A stretch of 59,003 bases of DNA from Bacteroidota bacterium (GCA_018700895.1 JABIUV010000050.1:1-59003); one strand, 5' to 3'. Shown: positions 15,675 to 25,024, counted from the first letter of the stretch. Notes: a model not told the origin generated them from the letters alone. A program made the numbers and translations.

Positions 15675-15696
15675 GTGTAGTGTATGCTTAGATTTA

Positions 15697-16329
15697 TTAG
15701 TCTACCTCGCCTATCATTTCTATCTCGCTGTCAAAACCACTTTCTCCGTCATATTTCATTCGCACTTCTTCGTAGAATTTAGCCATTGCTACTTTTGAGA
15801 CTGGGAAAAGAAATAGAAAGCCAATGCCTAGGGTAAAAATACAAGCAATTGCAAGCAGACCAAGAATAAGTCCAAGTAAAAAATACTTGGTTTTGTTTCC
15901 TTTCATCATAGCCTCGCTTTTTCTGAGAGCATCCATAGCTCCTATTTCTGGCTCGTCTGCTAAGATGAAAATCACCTGAGAATAAGCCAAAGATTTAACT
16001 ATTCCGGGGATGATAAAGAGTAATGACCATAGAATAATGAGCAGAACCATAAGAAGATACGTGCCCAATGCTTTTGCAAAATTATTGAATCCAGCAAAAA
16101 GACTCTCCAAGTCAAATTCATCATTTCTCAAAATATTTAAAGACCAAATGGAAAGCCCTAAAACAAGTGGACCCGTTAGAATGATGGAACCAAACGGAAC
16201 AAATGACAAGAGACTTGAGACTACAATATAAATCACAAAGGCGAGAATTGCCATTCCCCAATTAGCAGAAACCTTTTCCTTTGCATATTGAATAATCTCT
16301 TGATTAGGCATTGATATTGAATTATTCAT
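15697..16329 (-). CDS. DUF975 family integral membrane protein
   Basis: A 210-aa polytopic protein. It starts with a cytoplasmic stretch (NQEIIQYAKEKVSANWGMAI), then about four to five hydrophobic segments (25-48, 55-68, 88-112, 148-180). FIIPGIVKSLAYSQVIFILAD followed by EIGAMDALRKSEAMMKGNK is the conserved core of DUF975. Function is unknown in the family. It is convergent with dnaA and shares its terminator. No partner genes adjoin it. Confidence 0.82.
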   Translation of the reverse strand: MNNSISMPNQEIIQYAKEKVSANWGMAILAFVIYIVVSSLLSFVPFGSIILTGPLVLGLSIWSLNILRNDEFDLESLFAGFNNFAKALGTYLLMVLLIILWSLLFIIPGIVKSLAYSQVIFILADEPEIGAMDALRKSEAMMKGNKTKYFLLGLILGLLAIACIFTLGIGFLFLFPVSKVAMAKFYEEVRMKYDGESGFDSEIEMIGEVD

Positions 16330-16401
16330 ATTTCAAAAGTAAACAAACCGACCTAGCAAACAACATCAAAAAGTAATAGCATTATCCCCAACTATTAACC
16401 G

Positions 16402-16409
16402 TACCTTTG
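16402..16409 (+). promoter_or_regulatory. -7 box of typA
   Basis: TACCTTTG matches TANNTTTG exactly, 22 nt before the typA ATG. I see no good -33 box at the expected spacing. Confidence 0.55.
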
Positions 16410-16431
16410 CACCTATTTTTAGAATAGCATT

Positions 16432-18240
16432 ATGCAGAATATTAGAAACGTAGCTATCATAGCCCACGTTGACCACGGCAAAACTACCCTAGTAGATAAA
16501 ATACTAGAGGCTTGTAAATTCTTTAAGGATCACCAAAAACCTGGTGAGCTTGTAATGGACAACAATGACTTGGAAAAAGAACGTGGTATAACTATTCTTT
16601 CTAAGAATGTATCGGTGCAATATAAAGACACTAAAATCAACATCATTGACACTCCTGGTCACTCCGACTTTGGTGGAGAGGTAGAGCGTGTAATGAATAT
16701 GGCCGATGGAGTACTACTGCTCGTAGATGCTTTTGAAGGACCGATGCCACAAACGCGTTTTGTAATGGAGAAAGCTCTAGAAGCTGGCTTGAAACCTGTA
16801 GTAGTGGTAAACAAAGTAGATAAAGAGAACTGCACGCCAGACGAGGTACACGAAAAAGTATTTGACCTTATGTTTGCCTTAGATGCAAACGAGGATCAAC
16901 TAGACTTTGCCACCGTATATGGTAGTGCCAAAAACGGATGGATGAGCAACGACTGGCAACAACCTACGGACAATATGTTCGCAGCACTAGATGCCATTTT
17001 AGAGCACGTACCGCCACCGGTACAAGAGGAAGGTGATACGCAGATGATGATAACCTCACTTGACTTTAGTAAGTACACGGGTAGAATTGCCATCGGAAAA
17101 CTAAAACGAGGTGAGCTAGTATTGAATCAAAATGTGGCCTTGGTAAAAAGAGACGGAACAGTAACCAAGACGAAGGTAAAAGAGCTTTTCTTGTACGACG
17201 GATTAGCTAAGGTAAAAGTAGAAAAAGTAACCGCTGGCGATATTTGTGCTATTACTGGACTCGAAGGTTTTGAAATAGGTGATACTATTTCTGACCCCGA
17301 AAATCCAGACGCACTTCCAGCTATCACCATAGATGAACCTACTATTAGCATGTTATTTACCATCAACGATTCACCGTTCTTTGGTAAAGAAGGTAAGTAC
17401 GTGACGAGTAGACACATCAAAGATAGATTAGAACAAGAGCTAGAGCGTAACCTTGCTATGAAGCTAAAGGAGACGAGTGCTGCGGATTCATTCTTGGTAT
17501 ACGGTCGTGGTGTACTTCACTTGGCTGTACTCATAGAAACAATGCGTAGAGAGGGGTATGAGCTTCAAATAGGCCAACCACGCGTTATCATCAAGGAAAT
17601 AGATGGCGTAAAATGTGAACCGATAGAGGAACTAACCATTGATGTACCAGAACATCACAGTGGTAAGGTTATAGAATTTGTTTCTACGCGTAAGGGTAAC
17701 ATGCTTACGATGGAGCCCAAGGGTGATGTTATGCACCTTGAGTTTGAAATACCATCACGTGGTATCATTGGACTTAGAAACACATTGCTTACGGCTACAC
17801 AAGGTGAAGCTATTATCTCCCACCGATTCAAGGAGTTTCAAGCACACAAAGGAGATATCCCGCAGCGTATAAACGGTTCGCTTATCAGTATGGAAAATGG
17901 CAATGCCATTCCTTACTCGCTCAACAACTTGCAAGACAGAGGGAAATTCTTTGTATCGCCTAACCAAGAAATATACGAAGGTCAGGTAGTAGGTGAGCAC
18001 TCACGTCCAGGTGATGTAGTAGTGAATCTTACCAAAGCTAAAAAGCAAAGTAACGTACGTAGTAGTGGAGCAGACGATAAGATAAAACTTATCCCACCAC
18101 AAATATTCACGCTAGAAGAAGCATTAGAATATATACAAGCCGATGAGTATGTGGAGGTAACACCCGAAAATATTCGTCTACGTAAGATATACCTAAAAGA
18201 GCACGAACGTAAGCGTGCTAAAAATGCTGCTTTAGCTTAA
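16432..18240 (+). CDS. typA: Translational GTPase TypA (BipA)
   Basis: TypA/BipA is a ribosome-binding GTPase used in stress and 50S assembly. The 602-aa protein has G1 AHVDHGKT (11-18), the switch I motif ERGITIL, G3 DTPGH, G4 NKVD and the C-terminal domain typical of BipA with HHSGKVIEFVSTRKGNM and PSRGIIGLRN. Length matches the family. It is followed by a terminator hairpin whose T tract overlaps the promoter of the next gene. Confidence 0.97.
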   Translation: MQNIRNVAIIAHVDHGKTTLVDKILEACKFFKDHQKPGELVMDNNDLEKERGITILSKNVSVQYKDTKINIIDTPGHSDFGGEVERVMNMADGVLLLVDAFEGPMPQTRFVMEKALEAGLKPVVVVNKVDKENCTPDEVHEKVFDLMFALDANEDQLDFATVYGSAKNGWMSNDWQQPTDNMFAALDAILEHVPPPVQEEGDTQMMITSLDFSKYTGRIAIGKLKRGELVLNQNVALVKRDGTVTKTKVKELFLYDGLAKVKVEKVTAGDICAITGLEGFEIGDTISDPENPDALPAITIDEPTISMLFTINDSPFFGKEGKYVTSRHIKDRLEQELERNLAMKLKETSAADSFLVYGRGVLHLAVLIETMRREGYELQIGQPRVIIKEIDGVKCEPIEELTIDVPEHHSGKVIEFVSTRKGNMLTMEPKGDVMHLEFEIPSRGIIGLRNTLLTATQGEAIISHRFKEFQAHKGDIPQRINGSLISMENGNAIPYSLNNLQDRGKFFVSPNQEIYEGQVVGEHSRPGDVVVNLTKAKKQSNVRSSGADDKIKLIPPQIFTLEEALEYIQADEYVEVTPENIRLRKIYLKEHERKRAKNAALA

Positions 18241-18261
18241 AAGCAATAAACAACTAATTAC

Positions 18262-18296
18262 AGCCCAATTTTCATTTGAGAATTGGGCTTATTTTT
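18262..18296 (+). terminator. Terminator of typA overlapping the next promoter
   Basis: A 9-bp stem AGCCCAATT/AATTGGGCT (18262-18270 with 18281-18289) is followed by TATTTTTG. The T-rich tail is itself an exact -7 box for the acyltransferase gene. Confidence 0.75.
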
Positions 18297-18297
18297 G
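18290..18297 (+). promoter_or_regulatory. -7 box of the acyltransferase gene, leaderless arrangement
   Basis: TATTTTTG fits TANNTTTG and ends 4 nt before the GTG start codon at 18302. It coincides with the T tract of the typA terminator. Confidence 0.55.
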
Positions 18298-18301
18298 CCC
18301 T

Positions 18302-19159
18302 GTGAGCAAAGTCTTATACTACCTCGTACTCAAGCCGCTATCCTATTTACCTTATGGTATTTTATACGCGACATCTCGTGTTTTGGCATTCGTATTTTAT
18401 TACCTTATCCCCTATCGTAAGAAAGTAGTACTGCATAATTTACAGAACTCATTCCCCGATAAGAGCAATGATGAAATCAATGTGATATGTCGCAATTTTT
18501 ATTGTCATCTATGCGATTTGATTGTCGAGAGTATCAAGTTATTCAGCATATCGGATGCTCAAATTAGACAACGATTTGTAGTAAACAATCCGGAGATACT
18601 GGAACCCTACTTTGAAGCAGATCAAAGTATCATTATAGTAGGTGGACATTACAACAACTGGGAAATGCTAGCAGCAGGCATAGACCAACAAGCACCTCAC
18701 GACACGGTAGCCTTATACAGTAAGTTGAGTGATGCTTTTTTTGATGGTAAGATGAAATCATCTCGTGGTGCATTTGGCCTCAGAATGGTAACAACCAAAG
18801 ATTCTTTCGCCTATTTCAAAGAAGCACACGAGGTTCCGCGTATGACCATATTTGGTGCAGACCAAAGCCCAACATACAGTAAATCAGTACACTGGACCAC
18901 ATTTTTGAATCAAGATACAGCGGTAGCCTTAGGTACGGAGCGATTTGCCAAAAAGTACGACTTGCCTGTGGTATATGGTGCAATTAATAAGATAAAACGA
19001 GGGCACTATACACTCGATATATCTGTACTATGTAACAACCCATCAGAAACTGCGGATGGCGAGATAACCGAAAGGCATACCCGCAAACTCGAAGAACAAA
19101 TTCTCAACCAACCAGAGTACTGGCTGTGGACACACAAACGCTGGAAAAGAAAGCGGTAG
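18302..19159 (+). CDS. LpxL/HtrB-like lipid A acyltransferase
   Basis: A 285-aa member of the LpxL/LpxM (LPLAT) family that adds secondary acyl chains to lipid A or to related lipids. There is an N-terminal hydrophobic anchor (about 6-36), the catalytic motif HYNNWE (H116-X4-E121), and FGADQSP (about 180) as in the family. The start is GTG, supported by the adjacent -7 box and by the lack of any earlier in-frame start. Acceptor not determinable by sequence alone. It is followed 41 nt later by a methyltransferase gene, possibly in one transcript. Confidence 0.87.
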   Translation: MSKVLYYLVLKPLSYLPYGILYATSRVLAFVFYYLIPYRKKVVLHNLQNSFPDKSNDEINVICRNFYCHLCDLIVESIKLFSISDAQIRQRFVVNNPEILEPYFEADQSIIIVGGHYNNWEMLAAGIDQQAPHDTVALYSKLSDAFFDGKMKSSRGAFGLRMVTTKDSFAYFKEAHEVPRMTIFGADQSPTYSKSVHWTTFLNQDTAVALGTERFAKKYDLPVVYGAINKIKRGHYTLDISVLCNNPSETADGEITERHTRKLEEQILNQPEYWLWTHKRWKRKR

Positions 19160-19200
19160 TAGATTAGTACAATTCCTCATATTTAATTTCTTTTGAAGTA

Positions 19201-19908
19201 ATGACCATAAAAATCATCCGCTGGGCTAAAAGAAGTCTACTACGCATCGGAATACACCGAGCACTACCGGCTAGAAAACTAGCAAAGCTCAGTTATACGG
19301 CTTACTTATCTAAGTGGATACGCCAAAATAGACCGGCATTTAGCACATTTCCTTTCAACGGATTTGATAGCTCATTGAGGTACAAACTGTATGATCACTT
19401 GATGGCTACCGAAAATTTGGACGATGCAATTGACTATTTTGAGTTTGGCGTGGCAGCCGGGCAATCATTCAAGTGGTGGGAGAGTAAGATTACGCATGTT
19501 GATGCGGTATTCCACGGTTTCGACACCTTCACTGGACTCCCCGAAAATTGGGGCCATTTTAAAAAAGGTGATATGTCAAGCAATAACGAAAAACCATCCA
19601 TAAATGGAACCCGTCATCACTGGCATCAAGGTCTTTTTCAAGCAACGCTGCCTCTTTTTCTGAAAGACTATAGCGGTGATAAACGAAAAATCATCCATCT
19701 AGATGCCGACTTATTTTCATCTACTCTATTTGTCCTTACTTCATTATCACCATACCTTAAGTCAGGAGATATCATCATGTTTGATGAGTTTAATGTTCCC
19801 TTGGACGAATTTAAGGCCTTCAAAGTTTGGGTAGATTCATATTACGTGGAATACGAAGTACTAGGCGAGGTAAACAATTATTATCAAACGGCCATAAAAA
19901 TAAAGTGA
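19201..19908 (+). CDS. Class I SAM-dependent methyltransferase, TylF-like
   Basis: A 235-aa protein whose layout matches TylF/MycF-type methyltransferases: [11 protein letters not shown] (80-90, motif I), [14 protein letters not shown] (104-117), [16 protein letters not shown] (165-179) and [10 protein letters not shown] (189-198). The N-terminal basic stretch ([15 protein letters not shown]) is amphipathic. Such enzymes O-methylate sugars, so a role in surface glycan or glycolipid decoration is plausible, especially next to an LpxL-like gene, but is inference. It overlaps the gamma-carbonic anhydrase start (GTGA). Confidence 0.72.
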   Translation: MTIKIIRWAKRSLLRIGIHRALPARKLAKLSYTAYLSKWIRQNRPAFSTFPFNGFDSSLRYKLYDHLMATENLDDAIDYFEFGVAAGQSFKWWESKITHVDAVFHGFDTFTGLPENWGHFKKGDMSSNNEKPSINGTRHHWHQGLFQATLPLFLKDYSGDKRKIIHLDADLFSSTLFVLTSLSPYLKSGDIIMFDEFNVPLDEFKAFKVWVDSYYVEYEVLGEVNNYYQTAIKIK

Positions 19909-20420
19909 GCTTTTTAGATAAACCTATCCAGAAGGGGGAAGGTGTTTTCATGGCCCCTACAGCTACTATCATAGGAGATGTCACTCTGGGCGAAGAGGTA
20001 AGCATTTGGTTTGGGGCAGTGTTACGTGGAGATAGCGACAAGATAACGGTGGGTGCTCGTAGCAATATACAGGATAACGCAGTTATTCATTGTGATCCAA
20101 ATGAGCCTGCTATCATCGGAGAGGAATGTATCATAGGACATTGTGCTATAGTACATGGAGCCACACTCGCTAATAACGTGTTAGTAGGCATGAACGCTAC
20201 CGTATTAAATAATGCAGATATTGGTGAATTTTCGATTATTGGAGCAAATGCCCTGGTACCTGCTGGCACTGTCATTCCTCCATACTCACTCGTTTTGGGT
20301 TCGCCAGCTAAGGTTGTAAAACAAATTTCGAAAGAGCAAGCTGAGGGTATCAAAAAAAATGCGGAGGTATATGTAACAAAGGCGAAGGAGTATGAGGCAC
20401 ACTATAAAAATAAGGCATAA
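19905..20420 (+). CDS. Gamma-class carbonic anhydrase family protein
   Basis: A 171-aa left-handed beta-helix protein made of hexapeptide repeats ([30 protein letters not shown]). Metal ligands of gamma-carbonic anhydrases are present as H62, H79 and H84 ([14 protein letters not shown]), with R41/D43 (LRGDSD) and Q56 (NIQDNAVIH). The acidic loop of the archaeal Cam enzyme is missing, as in CaiE/YrdA-like proteins, so activity is not certain. The GTG start overlapping the TGA of the upstream gene is chosen; earlier in-frame starts lie inside that gene. Confidence 0.9.
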   Translation: MSFLDKPIQKGEGVFMAPTATIIGDVTLGEEVSIWFGAVLRGDSDKITVGARSNIQDNAVIHCDPNEPAIIGEECIIGHCAIVHGATLANNVLVGMNATVLNNADIGEFSIIGANALVPAGTVIPPYSLVLGSPAKVVKQISKEQAEGIKKNAEVYVTKAKEYEAHYKNKA

Positions 20421-20423
20421 AAA

Positions 20424-20451
20424 ATGCTGCTAATCGGCAGATTAGCAGCAT
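20424..20451. terminator. Perfect 12-bp hairpin between convergent genes
   Basis: ATGCTGCTAATC and GATTAGCAGCAT form a perfect 12-bp stem with a GGCA loop, 3 nt after the carbonic anhydrase stop and before the end of the minus-strand MORN-like gene. T tracts are short (four T on the minus side). Confidence 0.7.
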
Positions 20452-20475
20452 AACAAAAAATCAAAGCAATAAAGC

Positions 20476-20937
20476 TTACTGCTCAAAAGTCTTTGTGGTG
20501 ACTTTGCCTTCAGCATCCCACATTTTCCAGGTGCCTATTTTCACACCTTCATTATAGAACATTTCGAAACGTTTGTTTCCTTGCTCATCCCAAACAATCC
20601 ATTTCCCGTGTTTTTTATCCGCCTTATATGATGCAGCTGTACGCAACTTACCTAGTTCATTATACTGAGACCAATTTCCGCTACGCTTTCCATTAGCATA
20701 AGAACCAGACTCTTTTACACTTCCATTAGCATAATAATACATTGCCGAACCAGAGAGTACTCCGTCTACTACATTGAGCTCAGCTACTTTGTTACCATCT
20801 TCATACTGAGCATATTGCCCATTAAATAATGTGCCATTAAGATTGTAATACTTGCCGTTTTCTACCTTGAGCTCGTCAGTTTGAGCCATTGCTAATGTAG
20901 CGAATGCTACCATTATAAGTGTGAATACTTTTTTCAT
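20476..20937 (-). CDS. Secreted MORN/YwqK-like repeat protein
   Basis: A 153-aa exported protein (signal peptide MKKVFTLIMVAFATLAMA, cut before QTDE). The mature part is a run of 20-24-residue repeats with a Gly-x-Trp/Tyr pattern such as NGKRSGNWSQYNELGKLR, KHGKWIVWDEQGNKR and KIGTWKMWDAEGKV, the MORN-variant repeat also found in YwqK-type proteins. Function unknown, probably a periplasmic or surface protein. A -7 box (20966-20973) precedes it. Confidence 0.82.
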   Translation of the reverse strand: MKKVFTLIMVAFATLAMAQTDELKVENGKYYNLNGTLFNGQYAQYEDGNKVAELNVVDGVLSGSAMYYYANGSVKESGSYANGKRSGNWSQYNELGKLRTAASYKADKKHGKWIVWDEQGNKRFEMFYNEGVKIGTWKMWDAEGKVTTKTFEQ

Positions 20938-20965
20938 TTTGCTTCGTTCGTTAACAATTACATAA

Positions 20966-20973
20966 CAAATTTA
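20966..20973 (-). promoter_or_regulatory. -7 box of the MORN-like gene
   Basis: On the minus strand TAAATTTG matches TANNTTTG, 28 nt before the ATG at 20937. Confidence 0.5.
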
Positions 20974-21071
20974 ACATTAAATTAACATACGGCCAAATCT
21001 GGTATTAGAATTTTCTATTCTCATATATCAATTAGGTATCTAAAACCAATCGCTCGGCTTAGTGTTATTCC

Positions 21072-21079
21072 TATCTTTG
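21072..21079 (+). promoter_or_regulatory. -7 box of the peroxiredoxin gene
   Basis: TATCTTTG is an exact TANNTTTG match, 36 nt before the ATG at 21116. Confidence 0.55.
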
Positions 21080-21115
21080 CAATACATTATTAAAGCATTT
21101 AACTAATAAAAAAAT

Positions 21116-21748
21116 ATGTCAGTACTAGTAGGAAGAAAAGCTCCACAATTCAGTGCAGGAGCCGTAATTAACGGAGAGGAAATAGTAGAAAATTTCTCTT
21201 TACACGAATATGCGAAAGACAGCTATTCTATCTTTTTCTTTTACCCAAAGGATTTCACCTTCGTGTGCCCAACAGAGTTGCACGCTTTTCAAGCTAAGCT
21301 TGCAGAGTTTGAGGCTAAGGGATGTAAAATAGTAGGTTGCTCTACCGATACAGAAGAGAGCCACTGGGGTTGGTTACAAATGCCAAAAGATAACGGTGGT
21401 ATACAAGGTGTTACCTACCCTATCGTAGCGGATACTACTAAAACTATCACTACTAATTACGGTGTTCTCTTTGGAGATTATGACTACAATGAGAATAATG
21501 AACTAATGGCTACCGGACCAATGATAGCGTACAGAGGTTTATTCTTAATCGACAAAAATGGTGTAGTAAGACACCAAGTAGTAAACGATTTGCCACTAGG
21601 CAGAAACGTAGATGAGGCTATGCGTATGCTAGATTCATTGATACACTTGGAAACTCACGGTGAAGTATGCCCAGCAAACTGGAGCGAAGGTAAGGAAGCT
21701 ATGAACGCCACTTTTGATGGTGTAGCTGATTACCTTTCTAAAAACTAA
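21116..21748 (+). CDS. Peroxiredoxin, typical 2-Cys (AhpC/Tsa type)
   Basis: A 210-aa thiol peroxidase reducing H2O2 and organic hydroperoxides. The peroxidatic cysteine is C51 in FYPKDFTFVCPTEL, the resolving cysteine C185 in GEVCPANW. GCSTDTEESHWGWL is typical of the group. Thioredoxin, a probable reductant, is encoded 3.7 kb downstream on the opposite strand. The gene is monocistronic and ends in a clear terminator. Confidence 0.95.
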   Translation: MSVLVGRKAPQFSAGAVINGEEIVENFSLHEYAKDSYSIFFFYPKDFTFVCPTELHAFQAKLAEFEAKGCKIVGCSTDTEESHWGWLQMPKDNGGIQGVTYPIVADTTKTITTNYGVLFGDYDYNENNELMATGPMIAYRGLFLIDKNGVVRHQVVNDLPLGRNVDEAMRMLDSLIHLETHGEVCPANWSEGKEAMNATFDGVADYLSKN

Positions 21749-21769
21749 AGTTTACATTCTACAATATAC

Positions 21770-21805
21770 AAGCCGCAGGTAATGATGTACTTGCGGCTTT
21801 TTTTA
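21770..21805 (+). terminator. Intrinsic terminator of the peroxiredoxin gene
   Basis: An 8-bp stem AAGCCGCA/TGCGGCTT with an inner GTA/TAC pairing, followed by seven to eight T, 21 nt after the stop. Confidence 0.88.
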
Positions 21806-21952
21806 TGTCTTAATTCTTGCACTGTTGATGAAAATAGACATTACGCACAATGAAGTAAACACTCCGGCAGTATCGCAACCCATCACGAGGCCCAATACTT
21901 AGACTATTTATTATAAATTTGTAATTGGAATGTCAATTGCATTATCGGCAAT

Positions 21953-23185
21953 ATGAAACACCTACCCGCTTACGCCCTACTTTTTTCAATCCTCTTTGCC
22001 CAACCTATTTATGCCGAAAAGTCTCCTATCGTAGATGTGGTGATTGCTAATGATCTTGCTGATTTCTATGAACGCACTACAAGTGCCATTTATTTTAGAT
22101 TCATAAAGAAAGATGGCACATCTGTATATACGCGAGGCTATGGCGATGGCTGCATCTCTTGGCCCAGAATCAGTGCTCGGAGCAAACAAGCCACCATAGG
22201 TAATGGTCGGATATATGTAAATATGAAACACCTAAGAGCTAATGATTACAAAATAGACATCGACCTTTTTGTAACCTTTAGGGGGCAAGATTTTCAGAAA
22301 ACTATTCAATATGCGTTACCACGCATTACGAGCATAGAAATAGTACAAGACATCAGAGTCCCGTATACGTGGTACGGGTGTAAGGTCAAGATAAATACGA
22401 CCGCAAAAAGTTATTACTTCTTTGGTGATCATCGCACAGCGGCTTTCGCCACCACTGACTTTGTGTGGACATTAGACAAACGTTTTAACCAAAGAGACAA
22501 TCTCTTTCGGTACGAGCCTTCACCAAATGACCGTGCGAAAACCATTCGTATCCAAGTGGTGAATGAGAAACTCGGCTTGCAGGATATCGTTGATGTTCCA
22601 CTGCAACAGGTTCAAAAGAAATCATTTGTATTTGCACCTAAGCCGAGAGCTGCAGGAGAAAATGGAGAGGATGGAGAAGATGGTGATACGGGCGAAAACG
22701 GAGGTAGTAGCGGAGGTGGCTGGCACGGTGCCGATGGATATGAAGGAAAGCACGCTGAACTGGTGATAACCAAGTACGGGGCAGACAAAATTATATTTAC
22801 CCTCTACCTCGACGGAAATAAGGAAGTATATTACTTGCCCACCAACTCCAAGATATCACTCCAACTGCCAGGTGGGCGAGGTGGAGATGGTGGCAGAGGC
22901 GGAGATGGTGGTGACGGCGGCTCATCGTCTGACGAGTATGAAGCCGGAAGCACAGGCTACGGAGGCCCAGGAGGTAATGGTGGTAATGGCGGTCAAGGAG
23001 GGTATATACATGTATACAGTGATTTGGAAATAAGTATGCTCTCACGCATACTCGATATACAGACCCCAGGAGGATTGCCTGGGAATGGAGGTAGAGGTGG
23101 AGATGGATCTCCTAGTGGCACAGGCGGAAAAGCAGGAAACCGTGGCAAACGTGGTTCTGTCAACTATGAGATACTAATTACGTAA
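21953..23185 (+). CDS. Secreted protein with glycine-rich collagen-like blocks
   Basis: A 410-aa exported protein (signal peptide to about residue 21, ending IYA-EKS). Residues 22-230 look like beta-rich domain(s) without a family I recognise. From about 235 on there are three Gly-rich blocks: GENGEDGEDGDTGENGG, a longer GGRGGDGGRGGDGGDGG block (about 305-345) and a third near 371-403 (GGLPGNGGRGGDG). The periodicity is mostly Gly-Gly-X and Gly-X-Y, so it is collagen-like only in part. The last residues (VNYEILIT) do not form a T9SS sorting domain. It lies 91 nt before a T9SS cargo gene on the same strand, with which it may be cotranscribed. Confidence 0.72.
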   Translation: MKHLPAYALLFSILFAQPIYAEKSPIVDVVIANDLADFYERTTSAIYFRFIKKDGTSVYTRGYGDGCISWPRISARSKQATIGNGRIYVNMKHLRANDYKIDIDLFVTFRGQDFQKTIQYALPRITSIEIVQDIRVPYTWYGCKVKINTTAKSYYFFGDHRTAAFATTDFVWTLDKRFNQRDNLFRYEPSPNDRAKTIRIQVVNEKLGLQDIVDVPLQQVQKKSFVFAPKPRAAGENGEDGEDGDTGENGGSSGGGWHGADGYEGKHAELVITKYGADKIIFTLYLDGNKEVYYLPTNSKISLQLPGGRGGDGGRGGDGGDGGSSSDEYEAGSTGYGGPGGNGGNGGQGGYIHVYSDLEISMLSRILDIQTPGGLPGNGGRGGDGSPSGTGGKAGNRGKRGSVNYEILIT

Positions 23186-23276
23186 GACATTAGCAAAATG
23201 CGGAAAGAACTAGACTTGTAAATAAAAATCCTAAAAGCGTGCAACACTTTACAAGCTATAAGTGTCTTACTGTAAT

Positions 23277-24989
23277 ATGAAGACATTTTGCACACTCCTC
23301 TTTTTATTGATTAGTATCCTAAGCCAAGCTGTAACACCTATGGGTGGTTATATATCCTATAGTAAAAAAGATAAGAGGATTATCACCGTAACCTATCACT
23401 TGGTCTTCCCACTACAGGACTCTCTGAACTATGCAGACAGCATAAACTCTGAGTTAAGCTGTGACAACAATACTGCACCCGTAAGGATAAATGGAATAGC
23501 ACAGCTTAAAAAGCAGAAGTACTATTTAGATTGTGAGAGAACAACATATAACTGGGAAGTCACTTACAGAGCAACTATAGACCTTGACAATGCCAAATAT
23601 GCAGCTTTACGAAATTGCTGTAATTTACGGATAGAAGCATCACTCGGCCAACGGCTAGCAAGCATTACCTCCTTGGCAAGCCAGAGTAGTAATTTTTACG
23701 TCTACACCCAGTTTGAAAATTGTGGGACCACCATAAATGAAACGCCTATATCCACAGGCAGTTTATCTTCCGCCGTCTGTCAAAATCAACCTTTCTTCTA
23801 TAATCAGGGAACATTAGACACGGCCAACTTTGACTCCTTATCATATCATTTATCACGCACATACAGTGGCAACAACCAGCCTGTGAGCTATGCAGTAGGA
23901 TACTCAAAAACTGCTCCGCTTAAGAGTTCGGCAAATTTTCCATTTTATCTAGACAGTCTATTTGGCGACTATTATTTTTTGGCTACCCACGCAGCAGAAA
24001 GGGCACCTATTACTTTCGTAATAAAAGAATGGCGGAAAGACGGTAGTGACAAATTGATAAACGTAAGTTCTACACTCAAAGAAGTTTACATTGAGGTAAA
24101 TCCCTGTCCCGAAAACAAGCCCCCCGTAATTAATGGCCCATTTACACATACCGTTTGTGAAGGGAGCCAATTATGTTTTAATATTACTACCGATGACCTC
24201 CCTTATATACCTCCACCGCCCGCTCCTATTCCGCCTTTAGACACCGTGTCGCTAAGTTGGAATGGGGCGATTCCAAAAGCCTCCTTTGTCGTAATAAACC
24301 CAACGGAACGCCTAAAAACTGGAAGATTCTGCTGGACACCCGCTATAGGCCAAGCGAGCAACTTACCTTACGTAGTCTACGTAACAGCTCGTGATGATGC
24401 TTGTCCGCTCAATGCCGTTACAACTCGTTCATTTCGTATTACGGTAAAAGAAAAAGCTAGTGTATCGCGTGACTTAGAGCGAATAAACGATACCATGATA
24501 CGAGTAGAACTCACTCCACGTTCTGATGCTCGCGGCACATATAGCTATATTAATACTTTGCTAGATGAGAACAGAAGATTAATAATTGATGCCTCTATTG
24601 GTAGATTTAAGTCTACCGGCAATTCTCTTAGTTATGGTGCTATTGATACGTTAATATTGACAAAATCTCAGCCATTTGTATTGAATACACTCATTAACAA
24701 TAACCCGCTAAACTGCCCTACCTCCTACTTCGATACGATTTATTTTCACACGGCGAGTATGACGGATGTTCCATTTCAGTCGTTTAAAGTATATCCCAAT
24801 CCAGCTCATAGTCGTATCACATTTGATCGACCCGTGGAGCTCGTTGAAGTATATGATTTACTAGGCAACTTAGTCCTACAAGGACAAAAGGCCAAAAGCT
24901 TAGCGATACATACGCTACCTAATGGCATTTACATTCTGAAAGCGACAGCAGAAGACAAGTCCTTCACTACCCGATTTATGAAGCAATAG
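23277..24989 (+). CDS. Secreted T9SS type A cargo protein
   Basis: A 570-aa exported protein with a signal peptide MKTFCTLLFLLISILSQA and a C-terminal T9SS sorting domain: VYPNPAHSRITFDRP, then VYDLLGNLVLQGQ, LPNGIYILKA and TTRFMKQ. The centre holds a cadherin/Ig-like segment (NKPPVINGPFTHTVCEGSQLC followed by FVVYVTARDDACP-like strands) with several cysteines. Such proteins are exported by the T9SS and attached to the surface or released. The ATG at 23277 is chosen because the signal peptide begins there; five extra codons upstream are not typical. Confidence 0.85.
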   Translation: MKTFCTLLFLLISILSQAVTPMGGYISYSKKDKRIITVTYHLVFPLQDSLNYADSINSELSCDNNTAPVRINGIAQLKKQKYYLDCERTTYNWEVTYRATIDLDNAKYAALRNCCNLRIEASLGQRLASITSLASQSSNFYVYTQFENCGTTINETPISTGSLSSAVCQNQPFFYNQGTLDTANFDSLSYHLSRTYSGNNQPVSYAVGYSKTAPLKSSANFPFYLDSLFGDYYFLATHAAERAPITFVIKEWRKDGSDKLINVSSTLKEVYIEVNPCPENKPPVINGPFTHTVCEGSQLCFNITTDDLPYIPPPPAPIPPLDTVSLSWNGAIPKASFVVINPTERLKTGRFCWTPAIGQASNLPYVVYVTARDDACPLNAVTTRSFRITVKEKASVSRDLERINDTMIRVELTPRSDARGTYSYINTLLDENRRLIIDASIGRFKSTGNSLSYGAIDTLILTKSQPFVLNTLINNNPLNCPTSYFDTIYFHTASMTDVPFQSFKVYPNPAHSRITFDRPVELVEVYDLLGNLVLQGQKAKSLAIHTLPNGIYILKATAEDKSFTTRFMKQ

Positions 24990-25024
24990 AAGAAAGAAAA
25001 AGTCGAACTAATCAGACCACATCC

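Noticed and set aside
19827-19905. ATG start at 19827 for the carbonic anhydrase
   Set aside because: It would lie far inside the upstream methyltransferase gene; the GTG at 19905 overlaps its stop as GTGA and fits the family N-terminus.
22650-23160. CRISPR-like or tandem repeat array in the Gly-rich gene
   Set aside because: The repeats are Gly codon patterns in an open reading frame; spacing is not constant and no cas genes are near.
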